Shown piece by piece: positions 16,798 through 26,462 of a stretch of 64,000 nt of DNA. The stretch is from Marinilabiliaceae bacterium JC017 (GTDB lineage Bacteria; Bacteroidota; Bacteroidia; Bacteroidales; Marinilabiliaceae): positions 38,940-102,939 of the forward strand of contig RHGE01000011.1 of the NCBI GenBank assembly GCA_004296775.1, given 5' to 3'. A model generated the notes under the pieces. It saw only the letters and a list, made by a program, of their open reading frames with translations. It made no database searches and had not been told where the DNA came from. The position numbers and the translations under genes are program-made. Within the stretch, counting starts at the first letter, position 1. Every line of letters starts with the position of its first letter.

Positions 16798-16966
16798 AAA
16801 AATGCAGATTGAGGTGAGGTGTTAAATAGAATCTATATCTATTGTAACTTAAACAATGTGTTGTTGCGTCGTTTGTGTTTTGAGTAAATTGAAATATCTT
16901 TTTTATATTCGCACGAACAGTATGTTCATACAGTCTATTTAATTTAACCAATGCACTGAGATTTTT

Positions 16967-17509
16967 ATGGGATATCAAACCTCAAATAACGAAGCTAATC
17001 CATTGCAGGATCCCGTAAAATTCAAATCCTTTTTTAACGAGTTCTTTCCTGTTTTGGTAGTTTTTGCCAGACGTTATGTCGTAGATGATGAGCCGGCACA
17101 TGATATTGCCCAGGAGGCTTTTATCACGGCCTGGGAAAAAAGGTTGTCCATTAAAAACCTTGATGATGTGAGGTTTTACCTCTATACCATTGTGCGTAAC
17201 AAATGTTTGAACTATCTAAAGCACATCAAGGTAAAAAGGGTGCACGAACAGGAGGTTTCAAAGGAGAATGATATCTATTTTGAAACAGTTACCATTGAAC
17301 AGGAGACTTTCTTAATGTTGAAAAAAGCTATTGGTACCCTGGCGCCCAAAACACAGGAGATTATAAATCTATCACTGCAAGGTCTGGGTAATAATGATAT
17401 TTCGGAACAATTGGATATATCTGTCAATACGGTTAAAACCATGAAGCGGCGGGCATTTAAGAAGTTGAGTCAACAGTTGAAGGATCATTTTTACCTCTTT
17501 TTTATCTAA
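16967..17509 (+). CDS. ECF sigma-70 factor
   Basis: 180 residues. Region 2 (about 20-90) carries the core-binding and -10 recognition helices (ARRYVVDDEPAHDIAQEAFI, FYLYTIVRNKCLNYLK); region 4 (about 115-170) has the helix-turn-helix (LAPKTQEIINLSLQGLGNND, SVNTVKTMKRRAFKKL). It precedes a FecR anti-sigma gene and a SusC with an STN domain, the standard trans-envelope signalling cassette in which substrate at the outer membrane frees the sigma factor to transcribe the transporter operon. Confidence 0.93.
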   Translation: MGYQTSNNEANPLQDPVKFKSFFNEFFPVLVVFARRYVVDDEPAHDIAQEAFITAWEKRLSIKNLDDVRFYLYTIVRNKCLNYLKHIKVKRVHEQEVSKENDIYFETVTIEQETFLMLKKAIGTLAPKTQEIINLSLQGLGNNDISEQLDISVNTVKTMKRRAFKKLSQQLKDHFYLFFI

Positions 17510-17660
17510 TCTTGTTTTGGGCTGGATGTATCTCTGTTTTGCCATTCAGGCGTTCCTGTAGAAAATTTGTTAATTTTTTTTTCGAGAGATGTCACCCTGG
17601 AAGCTTGTAAGATTGTTTTTCCTATACAAAGAGTAAAAACTTTGGCAAAAAAAGGTAAAG

Positions 17661-18830
17661 ATGAATCGCAACCAAAATAGTAAGATCACCAAGCTTTTCG
17701 TGAAGCTTTTCGAGCAGAGTATTAGTTCAGAGGAGTTAAAAGTGCTGAATGATTGGGCGGGTTCCAATGCGTTTCGGCAACATCTTTTGCACAAGATGCG
17801 AAAACCAACTGCTTTTGAGGAATGGCATAAAGAGGTAATAGCTGTTCGAACAGAGGAATCATGGAAAGTGGTGGAGAAGGCCATCAAAGCCAACCGTGGA
17901 CGACAGATCCGGATGGAGGTTATGCGTTATGCGGCCATTGCGATTATGACGTTGATGGTGGGCGCAGCTATTTATTATTTCTCTGCTAAAGAACCTGTTG
18001 CAGTACAGCCTCAGATGGCTAAGAACGTAATAGAGCCCGGTTCATCTAAAGCACGACTGTTTTTAGATGATGGGCAAGTGATTAACCTGGAAGAAAAACA
18101 GGCGGCGGATTACCTTGAGAAAGACAGTTCGAAAATCAGTGTTGCCAGTGGAGAAGTCACTTATTTAGCCTCCAGAGATACCAGGGAGGAGTTGATCTAT
18201 AATACTATTCAGATACCTCGGGGAGGAACATATACCCTTGTGCTGGCTGATGGTACGCGTGTTTATATGAATTCAGAAACAGAGTTAAAATACCCGGTGC
18301 GGTTTTCTACCGGACAGCGTAAAGTGACCTTGAAAGGCGAGGCCTATTTTGAAGTGACCAAAGATCCTGAAGCACCTTTTATAGTTGAGGCCAATAATTC
18401 CCAGGTAGAGGTTTTAGGTACTGCGTTTAATGTGAAAGCCTATGCTGATGAGTCTGTCATAACCACCACCCTGGTAGAAGGAAGTGTGAAATTCTCTAAT
18501 ACACAGGAGACACTTATTCTTGAACCGAGTGATCAGACTGTTTTCAATACCTTATCAAATAAAGTGACAACTAATAAGGTTAATACGGACCTGTACACTG
18601 CCTGGAAAGATGGTTACTTTTGGTTTAAAAATGAGAGTCTTGAAGATGTGCTGACACGTATGTCCAGGTGGTATGATTTTGATGTCTTTTACAAAAACCA
18701 GGCAGTGAAAGAATTACGTTTTTCCGGGAAAGTTGAAGTATTTGAAGATGTGGATATATTAATCCGGATGATTGAGAAAACAACCGATATACAATTTGAA
18801 ATCAGTGGAAGAGCTGTTATAGTTCAATAA
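17661..18830 (+). CDS. FecR-type anti-sigma factor with DUF4974
   Basis: 389 residues. The cytoplasmic N-terminal part binds sigma; one membrane helix lies near residues 88-107 (YAAIAIMTLMVGAAIYYF). The periplasmic FecR domain follows (IQIPRGGTYTLVLADGTRVY, VTLKGEAYFEVTKD, VEVLGTAFNVKAY), and the C-terminal DUF4974/STN-like part (LEDVLTRMSRWYDFDVFY) completes it. It transmits the state of the STN domain of the SusC at 18913 to the ECF sigma factor at 16967. The gap to the sigma gene is 151 bp. Confidence 0.93.
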   Translation: MNRNQNSKITKLFVKLFEQSISSEELKVLNDWAGSNAFRQHLLHKMRKPTAFEEWHKEVIAVRTEESWKVVEKAIKANRGRQIRMEVMRYAAIAIMTLMVGAAIYYFSAKEPVAVQPQMAKNVIEPGSSKARLFLDDGQVINLEEKQAADYLEKDSSKISVASGEVTYLASRDTREELIYNTIQIPRGGTYTLVLADGTRVYMNSETELKYPVRFSTGQRKVTLKGEAYFEVTKDPEAPFIVEANNSQVEVLGTAFNVKAYADESVITTTLVEGSVKFSNTQETLILEPSDQTVFNTLSNKVTTNKVNTDLYTAWKDGYFWFKNESLEDVLTRMSRWYDFDVFYKNQAVKELRFSGKVEVFEDVDILIRMIEKTTDIQFEISGRAVIVQ

Positions 18831-18835
18831 AAACA

Positions 18836-18867
18836 GTAGCCGGAAAGCTCCTACCTTTTCCGGCTAC
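18836..18867 (+). terminator. Hairpin between the signalling pair and the susCD genes
   Basis: Perfect 11-bp stem GTAGCCGGAAA / TTTCCGGCTAC with a 10-nt loop, 5 bp after the fecR stop. It is not followed by a T-run, so it may be a weak terminator or an mRNA-stability element that uncouples regulator and transporter expression. Confidence 0.6.
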
Positions 18868-18912
18868 CAAATCCAAATATTAAGCTTTAGTGAAACTTAA
18901 CAATTCAAATTT

Positions 18913-21900
18913 ATGAAAAAAAATCCACAGCTAAACAAGCTGTTGTGCTACTATAGGCACCGGCGGAAACAACTCTTTTTTATGAAGAATTTGTTCATTT
19001 TATTAATTATCGGACTTGTACAAGTGAATGCGACTACACTCTTTTCTCAAAAGAACAAAGTCAATATTCACCTTCAGAACAGTGAGTTCAGCAAGTTGAT
19101 AGAGGCGATAGAGGCGCAAAGTGAGTTGGGCTTTATCTACAACGAAAACGAGGTTGAAAAGATAGGCATCATTAATGTGTCTGGTGAAAACAGGGCTGTA
19201 GATGAGATTCTGCAGGAAGTGCTGGAAGGTACCGGGTTAACCTGGGAAGTATTGAACAAGACCATTATCATTAAGCCTTTACCCTTTTCTGAAGATGATC
19301 TAAAGCAGGAAATGAAAAAGATTAAAGGAAAAATTGTGGATGGAGAAACGGGGGAACCATTGGTAGGTGTAAATGTTTATATCTCTGGTACCCCTGTGGG
19401 AACCATTTCTGATTCGGAAGGAAATTATGAGCTTCAATTACCGAAACCATACAAAGAGGCCTTGACCTTTTCATTTATTGGGTATGAAAACCAGGAGGTG
19501 GTAGTAGGAAACCAATCGGTCATTAATATTTCAATGCTACCCGTAGTTAGTCAGGTAGATGAGGTAGTTATTACCGGTTACCAAACCATTGAAGCCCATA
19601 AATCAACAAGTGCCGTAACAACCATCAAAAAAGAGGAGTTGAACCTGGCGGGTGCAGTCAGTGTAGATCAAATGCTGGAAGGCGTTGTGGCAGGGATGAC
19701 CACAGTCAATAATAGTGGTACGGTTGGTGCCGCACCTAAGATCCGAATCCGGGGAACCTCTTCCATCATTGGTACCCGCGAACCGGTGTGGGTGATTGAT
19801 GGGATTATGTATGAAGATCCGGTGAAGATCAGTGCTGAGGATTTGAATAATCTGGATAACCTGAACCTGATAGGTAATGCCATCTCAGGACTGAATCCGG
19901 AAGATATTGAGCGGATTGATGTGTTGAAAGATGCTTCTGCCACTGCCATCTACGGTGTTAGGGCCGCGAATGGCGTAATTGTGGTTACCACCAAGAAAGG
20001 TAAGGCCGGGAAAATGACTACCAATTATAGCAATAACTTTCAGGTGTCGTTGCGTCCATCCTATAGCCGCATGGATCTGATGAACTCGCAACAAAGAGTG
20101 GATGTGTCGAAAGAAATCCAGGAGAGAGGGCTGAGGTACCCAAATTACCCGTCGCCTGTTGGATACGAAGGCGTGTTACAGGATTTATATGCTCGCAGAA
20201 TCTCCATTGAAGAGTTTGATCAGCAAGTGAGGAGATTGGAAACAATGAATACAGACTGGTATGACCTATTGTTTGATAACTCATTCAGTCAAACCCACAA
20301 CCTTTCGCTGAGTGGGGGTGATGATAAAACAACCTACTATTTCTCAGGTAGTTTTAGTGATGCCAATGATGTGGAACGAGGTGTAGGGCTTAATAAATAC
20401 ACCGCTTTAATGCGCATCAACACCTGGTTTAATGATAAATTGGGGCTGGATGTGAAATTATCGGCTAACTATTCCAAAAAGAATTATAACCATAGCAGTC
20501 TTAATTTGTTTAAATATGGTTTTAATACAAGTCGTGCCATCCCTTTTGAGGAAGATGGAGAGCGTGTTTCTTATATAAAAGAACAAGGTTCGGTGTCATA
20601 TCCCAAACACTTCAATATCCTTAACGAACTTGACAACACAGGCAGGGAAATTACAACCAAAGGGATTGATCTGATAGCCAACCTAAATTACCATATTTTG
20701 GAAGGATTGAAATATACCTCCACTCTTGGCGTCAATCTGATGGCCACCAATAATGAAGAGTATGCTACTGAACACTCCTATTATATTGCTGATATGAGAG
20801 GGTATGACTATGGGATTGAGGTAAGTGAATCTGCCAGGATGAAATCAACAGTGCCTTTTGGAGGAGAACTGAAAACTGGTAATACTAATTTGAATGCCTA
20901 TACCTTCAGGAACCAATTGACCTATGGTAAAAGTGTGTTTGAGACTCATGACCTGAATGTGGTGGCAGGAACTGAATTGCGTTCTAAGAAATACAAAGGA
21001 ACCAATACTGTAAAGTTGGGTTATCTTCCCGATCGTGGACATACTTTTGCCTATATTGATCCAAAAGAATATGAGCGGTACGCCACTTGGTTGAGGACCA
21101 ATCCGGGACTGGTTGTAACGGACCAGGTATCTAATTTTGTTTCTTTCTACACGGCTGTTACTTATGACATTAATCGCAGGTATGTACTTAATTTCAACCT
21201 CCGGACGGATGGGTCCAATAACTTCGGACAGGATTCCAATGATCGTTTTTTACCGGTTTGGTCAGTTTCGGGAAAGTGGAATATTCACGAAGAGAAATTT
21301 TTAAAGAACTCCGAAAAGATTAATTTGTTATCGCTGCGTACCTCATATGGATTCCAGGGAAATGTTGTAGAGTCGGAAACACCCAACTTGATTGTTCGTC
21401 CTCAGGCTATTAATCCTATTACAAAGGAGTATTACTCCAATCTTACATCACTGCCCAATCCATACCTGAGATGGGAGAAAACCAAATCATATAATATTGG
21501 TTTGGACTATGGCTTTTTCAATAATATTCTTAGAGGATCAGTGGAGTATTATCAGAAAAATGGCGAAGATTTAATTATGAACCAACGAGTGTCCTCCGTT
21601 AATGGGGTCAGCACAGTGGTAATAAATGGAGCTAATATGAAAAATACCGGGCTGGAATTTTCTGTTACCGCCGATTGTATTCGCTCTTCCAACTGGAATT
21701 GGAGTAATACTTTTAACGTGGCGCACAATGAAAATAAAGTGGTTTCTGCTTTGGTGGGCCAAAAGGATTCGAACCCTTATAGGGATTACCTGGATGGAAC
21801 CATTATAAAAGAAGGAACCAGTACAGATGATTTTTATGCGTACCAGTTTGCGGGGTTAAATGCACATGGATTACCTGCTTGGCATAACCTGACGATTGAA

Positions 21901-22512
21901 GAGGGTGAAAAACTCACCGAGGAAGAGTATTATAACAGGGCACTTAAAAACATGGGAAGCCGGTTGCCATTGATTTCTGGTGGCTTGGTGAATAATGTAA
22001 GATATAAAAACCTGAACCTGTCTATCTCCTGGAGTTACAGCCTGGGAAGTAAGCGACGCATGCCAAGTCTGTACAATTTGCAATTTCAGACTATTCCAAC
22101 AGCGGATCAAAATATGTCGTCAGAGTACGTAAACCGTTGGCAACAACCAGGCGATGAAAATAAAACTGATATACCATCGTTATCGGATGAGATGCTTCTG
22201 GTACGTGGTGGAACTTTCGGTACTTTCTCTAAGTTTGATATAGCTGATAGCCAATGGCAAATGTACAACGATAGTGATATTAGGGTGGTGAGCGGTGATT
22301 TTCTCCGGTTGCGATCTATGACCTTATCCTATTCCATACCGCGGAATTGGATTGAGAAATATGGCATTCAGAATGCAAGTGTTCGGTTCCAGGCTCAGAA
22401 TCTGTTTGTGATAAAGGATAAGGCATTAAAAAGCCTCGATCCAGAGCAAATAAGTGCCGATATGATGCCTGTTCCGACTACGTTTAATCTTGGATTTAAT
22501 ATTTCGTTTTAA
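18913..22512 (+). CDS. SusC-like receptor with STN signalling domain
   Basis: 1199 residues. A basic N-terminal extension (CYYRHRRKQLFF) precedes the signal peptide, typical of ECF-controlled receptors; an alternative start is the ATG at 18982. Then an STN domain (about 45-125, EFSKLIEAIEAQSELGFIYN), a carboxypeptidase-like domain (KGKIVDGETGEPLVGVNVYI), a plug (SATAIYGVRAANGVIVVTTK) and the barrel. The STN domain contacts the FecR upstream, so the importer also senses its substrate. Companion genes (a metallopeptidase-like lipoprotein, two thioredoxins and an M16 peptidase) point to peptides or proteins rather than glycans as the cargo; this is inference. Confidence 0.92.
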   Translation: MKKNPQLNKLLCYYRHRRKQLFFMKNLFILLIIGLVQVNATTLFSQKNKVNIHLQNSEFSKLIEAIEAQSELGFIYNENEVEKIGIINVSGENRAVDEILQEVLEGTGLTWEVLNKTIIIKPLPFSEDDLKQEMKKIKGKIVDGETGEPLVGVNVYISGTPVGTISDSEGNYELQLPKPYKEALTFSFIGYENQEVVVGNQSVINISMLPVVSQVDEVVITGYQTIEAHKSTSAVTTIKKEELNLAGAVSVDQMLEGVVAGMTTVNNSGTVGAAPKIRIRGTSSIIGTREPVWVIDGIMYEDPVKISAEDLNNLDNLNLIGNAISGLNPEDIERIDVLKDASATAIYGVRAANGVIVVTTKKGKAGKMTTNYSNNFQVSLRPSYSRMDLMNSQQRVDVSKEIQERGLRYPNYPSPVGYEGVLQDLYARRISIEEFDQQVRRLETMNTDWYDLLFDNSFSQTHNLSLSGGDDKTTYYFSGSFSDANDVERGVGLNKYTALMRINTWFNDKLGLDVKLSANYSKKNYNHSSLNLFKYGFNTSRAIPFEEDGERVSYIKEQGSVSYPKHFNILNELDNTGREITTKGIDLIANLNYHILEGLKYTSTLGVNLMATNNEEYATEHSYYIADMRGYDYGIEVSESARMKSTVPFGGELKTGNTNLNAYTFRNQLTYGKSVFETHDLNVVAGTELRSKKYKGTNTVKLGYLPDRGHTFAYIDPKEYERYATWLRTNPGLVVTDQVSNFVSFYTAVTYDINRRYVLNFNLRTDGSNNFGQDSNDRFLPVWSVSGKWNIHEEKFLKNSEKINLLSLRTSYGFQGNVVESETPNLIVRPQAINPITKEYYSNLTSLPNPYLRWEKTKSYNIGLDYGFFNNILRGSVEYYQKNGEDLIMNQRVSSVNGVSTVVINGANMKNTGLEFSVTADCIRSSNWNWSNTFNVAHNENKVVSALVGQKDSNPYRDYLDGTIIKEGTSTDDFYAYQFAGLNAHGLPAWHNLTIEEGEKLTEEEYYNRALKNMGSRLPLISGGLVNNVRYKNLNLSISWSYSLGSKRRMPSLYNLQFQTIPTADQNMSSEYVNRWQQPGDENKTDIPSLSDEMLLVRGGTFGTFSKFDIADSQWQMYNDSDIRVVSGDFLRLRSMTLSYSIPRNWIEKYGIQNASVRFQAQNLFVIKDKALKSLDPEQISADMMPVPTTFNLGFNISF

Positions 22513-22530
22513 CAACAAGCACTGAATACT

Positions 22531-24030
22531 ATGGATAAGAATAATATATTTTTCATGCTGACAGTATTAATGGGATTAATACTGGGATCATGTGACGATT
22601 ATCTGTCAGAGGCATCAGGGGATCTGATTATTCCTCAAACTACCTCGGATTATGCCGAATTACTGCAGGGGGAAGGTTATATGAAGTTAAATAGTAACCA
22701 AAGATATTCCGATGCTTTTACCGACGATGTGAAGGAAGGAAGACCCGTTTTTGGGCTAGGCGATGTTGTAAAACAATACAGAGGTTATTATACCTGGCAA
22801 CGTGAAATGGAAATTTCCCAAGATGGTAGTTTGGTGAAAGATGAGTCATGGGAACTGCTTTATAAGGTTATTATGACAGCTAATATTACATTGGATCAGA
22901 TCAACGAATCTTCCGGAACTGAAGCAGAAAAGCAGTTTGTGTCTGGTGAAGCTTATTTCCTAAGAGCCTTTTGTTACTTTCAATTGGTCAATTTGTATGC
23001 GAAACCGTATGATGCAGCAACCGCAGCAACCGATCCTGGAGTCCCAATCAACCTGAATGCCAATCCTGAGAATCAGCTCTTTTACCGGGAATCTGTTCAG
23101 AAGGTGTATGATCAAGTTGAAGAGGATCTTTCAAAGGCACTGGATTTGTTTAATCAGGCTAACAAGGAGAGTACCATTTTTCATGCTAATGCTGATGCCT
23201 GTAATTTTCTGTTTTGCCGCATTGCCCTTTATAAAAAAGAGTGGGATGATGTGATTGCCTATGCTGATAAAGTGTTGGCTAACCATCCAAATCTATATGA
23301 TATCGCTAAATACGATTTTACCAATAAAAAAGTGGTTAAGAACTTTGTGTTCTACAGTGAAGAAAATAGTGAAATCATCTTTAATTATAGTACTACAAAT
23401 GTTAACGCTTATTCACTTTATGATGGAAAGAATTGGCGTTATCTGGCAGTGTCCGATGGGTTGATGGACTTATATGGCAATAACGATAATCGCAAGTTTG
23501 CTTATGTGACTGGGAAAGCATCCAGTGGTCCTCCGCCACCGCCTTTCGGAACAGCAAAACCAGGACCATTCCCTCCTTCGAGCTCAGATGTAGCACAAAA
23601 CAAGATGAATAGCAAAAGTGGAATTTATCACAGTGCTTTCAGGGTGGCAGAGTTATATCTGAACCGTGCCGAAGCAAATGCCGAAATGACCAAAAATGAG
23701 GAAGCATTAAAAGATATCAAGTATTTACGGAGACATCGCATTAAAGGACCCGATTTTATTATGCCCGGTGATGTAAAGCAACTGATTAGGGAAGAGCGGA
23801 GACGCGAGTTGTGTTTTGAATCTCATCGGTGGTTTGACCTAAGACGTTGGGATCAGCCAAGGATTGAGCATGTGTTTACGGAGTATGGCGATAAGGGAGA
23901 AGAGATTAAGATTAAATATGTGCTCGAACAAAATGATCCGGCCTACACCTTGCAGATTCCCTATCATGAGCGGGAATTCAATCCCGGAATGAAAATAAAC
24001 GAAAGACCCGACAGGGAAGCAATTAACTAA
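22531..24030 (+). CDS. SusD-like lipoprotein with proline-rich insertion
   Basis: 499 residues, lipobox LGSC (Cys20) followed by DDYLSE, consistent with surface display. SusD features: VSGEAYFLRAFCYFQLVNLY, AFRVAELYLNRAEANAEM, EERRRELCFESHRWFDLRRW. It pairs with the SusC 18 bp upstream. Odd feature: a proline-rich segment near residues 334-350 (GPPPPPFGTAKPGPFPP, bases about 23527-23577), probably a disordered surface loop and not typical of the family. Ligand unknown; a peptide is suggested by context. Confidence 0.9.
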   Translation: MDKNNIFFMLTVLMGLILGSCDDYLSEASGDLIIPQTTSDYAELLQGEGYMKLNSNQRYSDAFTDDVKEGRPVFGLGDVVKQYRGYYTWQREMEISQDGSLVKDESWELLYKVIMTANITLDQINESSGTEAEKQFVSGEAYFLRAFCYFQLVNLYAKPYDAATAATDPGVPINLNANPENQLFYRESVQKVYDQVEEDLSKALDLFNQANKESTIFHANADACNFLFCRIALYKKEWDDVIAYADKVLANHPNLYDIAKYDFTNKKVVKNFVFYSEENSEIIFNYSTTNVNAYSLYDGKNWRYLAVSDGLMDLYGNNDNRKFAYVTGKASSGPPPPPFGTAKPGPFPPSSSDVAQNKMNSKSGIYHSAFRVAELYLNRAEANAEMTKNEEALKDIKYLRRHRIKGPDFIMPGDVKQLIREERRRELCFESHRWFDLRRWDQPRIEHVFTEYGDKGEEIKIKYVLEQNDPAYTLQIPYHEREFNPGMKINERPDREAIN

Positions 24031-24041
24031 AACCGATTGTT

Positions 24042-24884
24042 ATGAAGAAACTATTATATGTGTTTGCAACCCTGTTGATATTGATAGGGTGCAACAAGGA
24101 AGAAGCAATAACCCCTAAAGGAGGGGAGGATAAATACATTCCTAAATTCAGTGATACGGAATGGGGAGGCATGATTTATCAGTTGTACAAAGATTATGGT
24201 GTGTCCTTTGTTTATGAGTTCGAGCGAACCATCTATGATTGGGATATGGTATCAGACACTAAAGAAAAGGATACTCTGAAGTATGTTCAGAATGAAACTG
24301 TTCTGCCTACCCGTATCACCTTTTTAAAAGAGCAGTGGTTGTCTTCCTATACCGATAAATTTATTAAAGAGAAATTTCCCTATCGTGTATTGTTGGTTGA
24401 TTCTCTTACAAGGATAACTAAAGTTTCAACGACCGATTTTTTATCAATGGCAGGGTTAAATCATGTCACTATTACAAGGATGGGCGATTCTTTCGAAGCG
24501 ACGGATAAGAAAGCTTTATTGAATAGTGTGAATACTTCGCTATTGGCAGATTACTTGTTTGCCAAAGGATTTCTTGTTATGCCGGAGGCTTTCTATATGG
24601 TATCAGGAATTGAACTTTATGGAACGCCAACCAACAATCCTAGTGGAGATCCTTCTGTGTTTTACAACAATGGGTTTTTTCCAATATATAACAGTTGGAA
24701 TAATTATAAATATTTAAGTGGTAAATATCCAACCAAAGAGGAAGATGTGCATGCTTTTGTGGAGTTTTATGTCTCTACGCCAGCCGATGAGGTGGAGGCA
24801 GCCATTGGTATGTACCCCAAGATGATGGAGAAATATGAAATTCTTCATGCCTATTTGCAGCCGTTAGGAGTTAATTTACACTAA
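24042..24884 (+). CDS. Lipoprotein resembling putative zinc metallopeptidase Mx1, catalytic motif absent
   Basis: 280 residues, lipobox LIGC (Cys17) followed by NKEEA. It follows susD by 11 bp in the operon. The C-terminal part (EDVHAFVEFYVSTPADEVEA, then YEILHAYLQPLGVNL) resembles the ends of the Peptidase_Mx1 family (PF15890) that often accompanies such SusCD pairs. I see no HExxH; the expected region reads SLLADYLFAKGFLVMPEAFY. It may therefore be a pseudo-enzyme acting as a surface substrate-binding subunit. The family assignment is from memory and moderately sure. Confidence 0.6.
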   Translation: MKKLLYVFATLLILIGCNKEEAITPKGGEDKYIPKFSDTEWGGMIYQLYKDYGVSFVYEFERTIYDWDMVSDTKEKDTLKYVQNETVLPTRITFLKEQWLSSYTDKFIKEKFPYRVLLVDSLTRITKVSTTDFLSMAGLNHVTITRMGDSFEATDKKALLNSVNTSLLADYLFAKGFLVMPEAFYMVSGIELYGTPTNNPSGDPSVFYNNGFFPIYNSWNNYKYLSGKYPTKEEDVHAFVEFYVSTPADEVEAAIGMYPKMMEKYEILHAYLQPLGVNLH

Positions 24885-24900
24885 CGGTGTAGTATGGGCT

Positions 24901-25017
24901 TAAACCTGGATTGGTCAATTTTATTTTATCCAGATCCGTGACTTCCAGGTTTAGCTTTAAATACGATTGAACCCTTGCATTGCATCAACGCTTTGCATTA
25001 GCAATGCAAGGGTTTTT
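24901..25017 (+). terminator. Two successive hairpins ending the susCD-lipoprotein operon
   Basis: First: TAAACCTGGA / TCCAGGTTTA arms at 24901-24953 with a long loop. Second: AACCCTTGCATTGC / GCAATGCAAGGGTT arms at 24970-25014, perfect over 14 bp and followed by a run of T. The second is a strong intrinsic terminator. Confidence 0.8.
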
Positions 25018-25169
25018 ATTGGTCTTAACGATAGATCTAATCGTTTGTTAAATGGTTACTTTTCATTGAGATAAGGATGAAGGGAAATTAAATAGCCGGA
25101 ATGCTTCTCCGCGAAGTTGGGCGATCCTGTATCTCAACACACTTATCGCAACATTAAAATTGTAAAAAT

Positions 25170-26315
25170 ATGAAAGCAAGTATTAAGCGCTACCTAATTG
25201 TAGCAGCATTGCTTCTGACTAGTTTGAGTATAGTGAAATCAGAAGAGGCTAAGTTCAAACTTACAGTAAACAGTAAAGAATTAAAGACTGGTGTAATCAA
25301 GTTGACGGATATCGCAATGATGGGACCGGGCAAAACTATTACAGAGGGAGAGTTAGTCGATGGAAAATGCGTGCTGGAAGGTAGCGTCAACGACATTCAG
25401 GAAGCCTTTGTTGAACTTTGGCCCACCCGTGATAACCTTCAAAAAGCCGGTCCCATGGGAATGGGTGTTCCCCGCTATTTTGTTTTCATAGAAAACAAGG
25501 CCATAACACTTCAAACAACCTCTGAAGATGCCAATGGATATGTGGTAATTGGTTCGCAAAGCACTTCTGATTTAATGACATTCAGAAAAGAACTGGGTTT
25601 TGAAGCCAAAATGGATCAGGCACGAAAGCAAGCCAACGGAAATCAGGAACTCTTTGCCAAGAGCATGAAAGAGATCCATAAAGATTACCAGGTGCAATTG
25701 AAGGAATTGGTTAAAAAGAACCCTCAAAGTACAGCTGCCTGCTATCTGGCTTATAGCTACTTCAGGAAGCAACGCAAGAAAGATTATACCTATTGGGAAG
25801 AGTTATTAGGCTATTTTAATAATAACATACATGCGGTCAGGTATTACAAGGAAATGAATAATGAAGTAGCGACAGCTTCTTTTATGAAAGTGGGCAACCA
25901 GGCTCCTGCGTTTATATTAAAAGATGTGAATGGGTTAACGGTTTCGTTAAAAGATTTCAGAGGAAAGATCGTATTAGTTGATTTTTGGGCTACCTGGTGT
26001 GCTCCTTGCTGTAAGGAGATTCCTTATGTAGCTGAACTCTATAATAAGTATAAAGGTGAAAACTTTGAAGTAGTAGCTATTTCGTTGGATAGAAACATTG
26101 CTAAATGGAAAGCATTCATTGAGAAGAATAAGCTCACATGGGTTAATCTGTTAGGGGAGGAAAATGGTAAACATGTGGTGGCTGATGATTATAACGTAAA
26201 AGGCGTTCCTTACAATGTTCTAATTGATGCACAAGGAAACATTATAGCGCTCAATTTGCATGAAGAAAAGCTGGCAGCTCGCCTTGAAGAGTTGTTTGGA
26301 AAAAATAAGAATTAA
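25170..26315 (+). CDS. TlpA-like thiol-disulfide oxidoreductase with N-terminal DUF4369-like domain
   Basis: 381 residues with a cleavable signal peptide (LIVAALLLTSLSIVKS). The N-terminal 110 residues look like the beta-rich DUF4369 domain often fused to TlpA in this phylum; a helical linker follows. The thioredoxin-fold domain (about 240-378) has the active site WCAPC (Cys277, Cys280) and the cis-Pro segment VKGVPYNVLID. It acts in the periplasm on disulfides or c-type cytochrome maturation; here it probably reduces disulfides of imported peptides. A paralogue follows at 26463. Confidence 0.9.
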   Translation: MKASIKRYLIVAALLLTSLSIVKSEEAKFKLTVNSKELKTGVIKLTDIAMMGPGKTITEGELVDGKCVLEGSVNDIQEAFVELWPTRDNLQKAGPMGMGVPRYFVFIENKAITLQTTSEDANGYVVIGSQSTSDLMTFRKELGFEAKMDQARKQANGNQELFAKSMKEIHKDYQVQLKELVKKNPQSTAACYLAYSYFRKQRKKDYTYWEELLGYFNNNIHAVRYYKEMNNEVATASFMKVGNQAPAFILKDVNGLTVSLKDFRGKIVLVDFWATWCAPCCKEIPYVAELYNKYKGENFEVVAISLDRNIAKWKAFIEKNKLTWVNLLGEENGKHVVADDYNVKGVPYNVLIDAQGNIIALNLHEEKLAARLEELFGKNKN

Positions 26316-26462
26316 GTTTTTTTGGTGTTCATAACGACTTCCCCCCTCTCTTTTTTTTAAAACTCTGATAAGCTATAAAAGCGGTTAAGGGAGGGGGTAA
26401 GGGTTATTATAAGGCATAATTCTACAATAGAAATTAAAGTCTTCGATATAAAATTAATAAGG

